Shown here piece after piece: positions 59,840 to 64,000 of a DNA stretch of 64,000 nucleotides (positions are counted from its first letter, which is position 1; each line of letters starts with the position of its first letter). Below the pieces are notes generated by a model. The model was not told the DNA's origin, made no database searches, and saw only the letters and a program-made list of their open reading frames with translations. A program made the translations under genes and the position numbers. This stretch comes from Bacteroidota bacterium (GTDB taxonomy: Bacteria > Bacteroidota > Rhodothermia > Rhodothermales > Rubricoccaceae), in contig JBCBNX010000004.1 in the NCBI GenBank assembly GCA_039821555.1, forward strand, positions 56,836 to 120,835, written 5' to 3'.

Positions 59840-62800
59840 CTACCCTGCCTCAGAAGGGAGCGCAGCCGCGGCCTCCCCAGACGTCGGCGCAGCATCGGAG
59901 GCCGCGGGGGCTCGGTCTTGCTCGAAGGCGCGGCGCAGCGTATCGGCGTTGAGGCGGAAGCTTTCGTCGCCGACGGTGTCCGCGATCTTGTCGGAGAACG
60001 AGGCCACCTCGTCGAAGGCCTCGTTGGCGAGGTAGGTCTGTTGGATGAATTGCGCGTACTGCAGGCCGGTCTGCATTTCCGAGTTCGTCACGCTCCTCAG
60101 GAAGTAGAGCGCGAGGTCTTCGCCCTGCTGCATGATCGCGACGACGCGGTCGCGGTCACCGAGCGCCTCGTAGGCGGTTGCCATCGTGTAGAGCGAATAG
60201 AAGTCCGGCGGGATCACCTCGGCGGCGACCTCGGTCTCGACCCGGTTGAGCAGCGTCCGAGCGTCGTCGGCGCGGCCCTGGTTGGCGAGGGCTTCCGCGA
60301 CCGTGGCAAACACCGCGCGGTAGTTGTCGGCCATCTGGCGAATGTTCTCGTCGTAGTAGACGCTCGGGTCGTCGAGGTTGGTGAACTGGAAGTTGCCGAG
60401 CCGCTCCATCGCCACCTCCGGCACGACGCGCCCGCCTGGCGTTTCGCTGGCGATGGGCACGAGGCGGCGGGCGAGGCCCTCGTTCTGGAAGTAGGGCTGC
60501 AGGCCTAACTCCGACGCGCGCGCGATGGTCGAGGCGAAGTAGATCGGGCGCTCCCAGCCGTTGCGCGCGTTCTCCTGGATGATGTGGAGCGTCATGCGGT
60601 CCGACACCTGAAGCAGTTCGGCCTCGTTAGTGAACGGGTGCGGGCGACCCTCGACCACCCACGACACCGGCCCGAGCGAGTCACCGGCGAGTCCTGCCCC
60701 GTCGAGCATCTCGGACGAGAGCCGCTGATCATCCACGGGCAGCGTCATCGCGATGCCCTTCGGAATCTCCTGGTAGCCGAGCCCGTCGACTTCGCGGTCG
60801 GTGAGCGTGATCGGGAGCGGAGCTGAGGTGTGGCTCCACTGGTCGCGGAGCTGCTTGATGTACCACGGCGTGTTCAACAGCGACAGGTTGACCACGCGTA
60901 CGTCCTTGCGGATGCCCTCGACTTCTTGGGCGTACCACAGCGGGAAGGTGTCGTTGTCGCCGTTGGTGAAGATGAGCGCGTTCGGCGCGGTGCTGTTGAG
61001 CATGTTGGTCGCGAACTCCGGCGCGATGTAGCGGCCGGAGCGGTCGTGGTCGTCGTAGTTGACCGCGATCATGAAGGCAGGCACGGCGAGGAAGAGCAGC
61101 CCGGCCACGAGGCCCGCGATGCGCAGGCGGCTGCTGTCTGTCGTGGGGGCGCCGTCTTGATCCGGCGCCTCTTCGTCACTGTGCGCGGTGCCGTGGCGAC
61201 CGAGTGCGAGTTCGATCAGCCCTGTCGCACCGATGCCGCACCAGAGGCTGAAGGCGAAGAACGACGCCACGTACGAGTAGTCGCGTTCGCGGGGCTGGAA
61301 CGGCGTCTGGTTGAGGTAGAGGATGATGCCGAGGCCCGTCATGAAGAACAGCGCGAGCACCGACAGCGCCCTTCGCCAATCTCGACTGAAGTGGAACGCG
61401 AGCCCCAGCAGTCCGAGCAGCAGCGGCAGGCCGTAGTAGGCGTTCCGACTCGACCATTGCGACGGACTTTGGTAGAGCACGTCAGTCGTTTCGTCGGGCA
61501 CCAAGCCTGAGATCCAACGCGCGCCCTGCTCGTCGGACGCCTTGCCGACGAAGTTCCAGAGGAAGTAGCGGACGTACATCTCGCCGACCTGGTAGCCCCA
61601 GAAGTACTCCGAGTCGGAGTCGAATTGCGCGTAGTAGCGCTGGTGGTTGGGGTCGGGCGACCAGCGGCGGGGGAAGAGCACGTCCTCGCGGCCGAGTGTG
61701 CCCGTGCGGTCGTCGAACGTCGCGCCGGTCAAGAGCGGCGTGTTGCCGTACTGCTCGCGCTTGAGGTAGCTCACGATGGCCTCGGCCGTCTCCGGGTCGT
61801 TCTCGTCGATGGGCGGGTCGGCGGCGGAGCGGATGAAGATGAGCGCGTAGGACGAGTAGCCGATCAGGATCATCGCAAACGAGAGCGCGAGCAGGTTGGC
61901 CACCGGCATCTGCCGCCGCTGGGTGATCCACACGGCCGCCGTCATCAGGAGGATAAGCAGGATCGTGAAGGCGAGCGGGAAGCCCGAGCGCTCCGCGAAG
62001 TCGGGCAGCATCTGCACGACGCCGGGATAGATCATCCCGAAGAGCACCGTCGCCACCACGCCCGCGACCACGACGCCGAGCGTGCGGCGGCCCGGCGTCC
62101 AGTCGGCGCGGTCGAACTTGACGAAGTAGACGATCAGCGCGATGAAGAATAGCGTGAGCACGTTCAGCAGGTGCACGCCGATGGCCAGGCCGAAGAGGTA
62201 GGCGATGAGGACGAGGATGCGGTCCGAGCGTAGCCCGAACGGGTGCTCGCCGCGGGCCCGCAGTTCGGCCTCCTCGGCGATGGTGTCGTCGCGCCACTTC
62301 AGCGTGAGCCACACCACGATGGCCGTGAAAAACATCGAGAGCGCGTAGACCTCGGCCTCGACGGCGTTGAACCAGAACGAGTCGGTGGCCGCGAACGTGA
62401 GCGCGCCGATGACGCCGCCCGTAAGTGCCCCGAGCCGCTGCCCCGGCGTCCACGTGTCCGGATGCCCCTTCCAGATGCGCGCGAGCCGTACGATCACGAG
62501 GTGCGTGAGCAGGATCGTGAGCGCGCTCGCCACCACGCTCACCAGGTTCACCGCCAGCGCGATGTGCCGCGTGTCCATGAACAGATCGAGAATCGGCGCG
62601 AACACCATCGAGAAGAACCGCCCGATGAGCATGTAGAACGGCGCGCCCGGCGGGTGCGACACCTGTAGCCCGTGCGCGATGGCGATGAACTCACCTGAGT
62701 CCCAGAACGACGCCGTCGGGGCGACGGTGAGCAGGTAGAGCACGAGCGCGACGAGGAAGACGCCAGCAGCAACGAGCCGGTCGATGAGCTTGCCAGACAT
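59840..62800 (-). CDS. DUF2723 family membrane glycosyltransferase-like protein
   Basis: 986 residues. The family start APTASFWDSGEFIAIAHGLQ near 27 and SHPPGAPFYMLIGRFF near 49 is diagnostic. About ten to twelve membrane helices reach to residue 590, then a soluble C-terminal half with TPR-like helices (ALANQGRADDARTLLNRVET) follows. DUF2723/TMEM260-type proteins resemble protein O-mannosyltransferases (GT-C fold), using lipid-linked sugar to modify exported proteins; the Asp/Glu in WDSGEF is the likely catalytic pair. Role inferred from family. Confidence 0.88.
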   Translation of the reverse strand: MSGKLIDRLVAAGVFLVALVLYLLTVAPTASFWDSGEFIAIAHGLQVSHPPGAPFYMLIGRFFSMVFAPILDLFMDTRHIALAVNLVSVVASALTILLTHLVIVRLARIWKGHPDTWTPGQRLGALTGGVIGALTFAATDSFWFNAVEAEVYALSMFFTAIVVWLTLKWRDDTIAEEAELRARGEHPFGLRSDRILVLIAYLFGLAIGVHLLNVLTLFFIALIVYFVKFDRADWTPGRRTLGVVVAGVVATVLFGMIYPGVVQMLPDFAERSGFPLAFTILLILLMTAAVWITQRRQMPVANLLALSFAMILIGYSSYALIFIRSAADPPIDENDPETAEAIVSYLKREQYGNTPLLTGATFDDRTGTLGREDVLFPRRWSPDPNHQRYYAQFDSDSEYFWGYQVGEMYVRYFLWNFVGKASDEQGARWISGLVPDETTDVLYQSPSQWSSRNAYYGLPLLLGLLGLAFHFSRDWRRALSVLALFFMTGLGIILYLNQTPFQPRERDYSYVASFFAFSLWCGIGATGLIELALGRHGTAHSDEEAPDQDGAPTTDSSRLRIAGLVAGLLFLAVPAFMIAVNYDDHDRSGRYIAPEFATNMLNSTAPNALIFTNGDNDTFPLWYAQEVEGIRKDVRVVNLSLLNTPWYIKQLRDQWSHTSAPLPITLTDREVDGLGYQEIPKGIAMTLPVDDQRLSSEMLDGAGLAGDSLGPVSWVVEGRPHPFTNEAELLQVSDRMTLHIIQENARNGWERPIYFASTIARASELGLQPYFQNEGLARRLVPIASETPGGRVVPEVAMERLGNFQFTNLDDPSVYYDENIRQMADNYRAVFATVAEALANQGRADDARTLLNRVETEVAAEVIPPDFYSLYTMATAYEALGDRDRVVAIMQQGEDLALYFLRSVTNSEMQTGLQYAQFIQQTYLANEAFDEVASFSDKIADTVGDESFRLNADTLRRAFEQDRAPAASDAAPTSGEAAAALPSEAG

Positions 62801-62998
62801 AGCGGGGGCGAGAGGTTCGGGCGTGTGGCGCGGCGACGAGCGCGCCTCCGGAGTGGGCAGACCTAAACGGTACAGCGCATCGAAGATAACCGACGCCTGC
62901 GGCTCAGAAACGCAATTCCCCGTGGAGGTCGTACCCGCCGCATTCGAACGCCGTGTGAAGGCGGCGGCGTCTGCTGATCGCGGCCCGATGCGGGTCGC

Positions 62999-63886
62999 TC
63001 ACGGGGCGACCGAGCACCACACACGGGTGCCTGCCGCTCGGAGCACGTCGGCTGCGGAACGGGCTGCGGCCTCGTCCTCGAACACACCGAAGACGGCCGC
63101 GCCAGAGCCGGTCATCGCGGCGTAGCCCGCCCCCGCATTGAGCAAGGCCTGCTTGGCTGAGGCGATGGCGGGCGACTGAGCGAGGACCGGGGCCTCGAAG
63201 TCGTTGGTGAGGCGCTGTCGCCACTGGACGAGGTCGTTCGACCGCACGATGCCGGCGAGGTCCGGGCGGCTCACATCGTTAGGCGTGACGAGGCTGTAGG
63301 CATGCGCAGTACCTATCTCCGCGTCGGGCATCACGACGACGAGCGGGAAGGGAAAGGCGCAGGGCGCGCCTGCATCATCAGTGAGCGGGGCGAGCGTGGT
63401 GCCCGTTCCGGTGGCGTGCATCGGCGCGTCGTAGAGGAAGAACGGCACGTCTGCGCCCAGCTTCGCCGCGATAGGGTGGAGGTCGACCGTGGTGGCACCG
63501 AGGTCCCAGAGCGTGTTGAGCAGCCGCAGCGCGTGCGCCGCATCGGACGAGCCCCCGCCGAGGCCTGCGCCGAACGGGATCGCCTTCGTGAGATGGAGGC
63601 ACGCCCCGAGCGTCCATGGGTCGAAGGCATGCTCCGCCGCCCATGCCTGCAACGCGTGTGCCGCGCGAACGACGAGGTTGCGTCCGTCGGTCGGTAGCGC
63701 GGGTTCCGAGCACGTCAGCACGACCGTGCCACCGTCGGCGTGCTCAGCTGTAAGCGTGTCGCGCCAGCCAATCGGTAGCAGCACTGTCTCGATGTCGTGG
63801 TAGCCGTCGGCGCGGCGGCGCAGGACGTGCAGCCCGAGGTTGAGCTTGGCAGGAGGGTGGCAGGAGAGCACAGGTGGGGAAAGCAC
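62999..63886 (-). CDS. ispE: 4-diphosphocytidyl-2-C-methyl-D-erythritol kinase
   Basis: 295 residues from GTG 63886. GHMP motifs are PPAKLNLGLHVLRRRADGYH at 11-30, IPFGAGLGGGSSDAAHALRL near 103 and GYAAMTGSGAAVFGVF near 258. IspE phosphorylates CDP-ME in the MEP route to isoprenoids. The GTG start is supported by the conserved start of the family. Downstream is the DUF2723 gene, about 200 bp away. The 114 bases to the window end hold nothing recognisable. Confidence 0.95.
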   Translation of the reverse strand: MLSPPVLSCHPPAKLNLGLHVLRRRADGYHDIETVLLPIGWRDTLTAEHADGGTVVLTCSEPALPTDGRNLVVRAAHALQAWAAEHAFDPWTLGACLHLTKAIPFGAGLGGGSSDAAHALRLLNTLWDLGATTVDLHPIAAKLGADVPFFLYDAPMHATGTGTTLAPLTDDAGAPCAFPFPLVVVMPDAEIGTAHAYSLVTPNDVSRPDLAGIVRSNDLVQWRQRLTNDFEAPVLAQSPAIASAKQALLNAGAGYAAMTGSGAAVFGVFEDEAAARSAADVLRAAGTRVWCSVAP

Positions 63887-64000
63887 AGAGGCGCGGGGGC
63901 ACGAAAGCGGGGAAAGATCGGGAAACGGAAATGGAGGGGGCAGGGGATGGCGTCTCGGAAGAATTCTGTTGACGAGGTCGGGCGGACCGGCTTGCTTTCA

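Noticed and set aside
1..64000. CRISPR arrays, tRNA, rRNA, tmRNA, SRP RNA and insertion sequences
   Set aside because: Scanned by eye in all intergenic regions; no cloverleaf, array spacing, transposase or conserved RNA core was recognised. A covariance-model search would be needed to exclude small RNAs.

Overview
The window is high-GC and gene-dense, and reads as a chromosome segment of a Bacteroidota/Rhodothermota-type bacterium (Rhodothermales-like). Four things point that way: secreted proteins ending in type IX secretion (Por) sorting-domain-like tails (6794-8440, 40635-41288, 48882-49943), tandem GWxTD-domain proteins, a YbeY whose third metal ligand is Asp instead of His, and starts that mostly lack a Shine-Dalgarno sequence. 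No rRNA, tRNA or CRISPR array was recognised.

Layout. 1-3365: end of a probable outer-membrane barrel, then a compact operon of an Lgt-like membrane protein, a radical SAM enzyme of the tetraether-synthase/COG1964 type and three tandem paralogous small membrane proteins. 3437-8440: FtsK translocase, LemA protein and a secreted PA-domain protein. 8568-10859: purK and purE, split by an opposite-strand membrane gene. 10892-17625: two GWxTD proteins, PhzF-like enzyme, tyrS. 17942-23931: smpB, mqnA-like gene, rplS, trmD, rimM, rpsP and ffh, a classic translation/SRP block in which rpsP carries a very long extension. 24463-32569: metabolic genes (TDO-like dioxygenase, 5-FCL, VOC protein, two GH17-like hydrolases, a TIGR04282-type transferase, fbp, histidine phosphatase).

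32820-40537 is the main accessory region. A giant secreted Ig-repeat protein is interrupted by one in-frame amber codon and ends in a PD-(D/E)XK-like nuclease tip. It is followed, with a 1-nt overlap, by two paralogous genes that look like immunity genes. The tip and the first of these genes are clearly richer in A/T than the rest of the window, which suggests acquired DNA.

40635-53433: secreted T9SS-type protein, enoyl-CoA hydratase, outer-membrane barrel, thrBC, dusB, DUF302 lipoprotein, secreted endonuclease I, DUF445 protein, radA and a roadblock protein. 53434-54240 is the longest gene-free stretch; it holds a strong hairpin terminator with no obvious gene in front. 54241-63886: methyltransferase, an ECF sigma/anti-sigma-like locus with two related periplasmic coiled-coil proteins, ybeY, a DUF2723 membrane glycosyltransferase and ispE.
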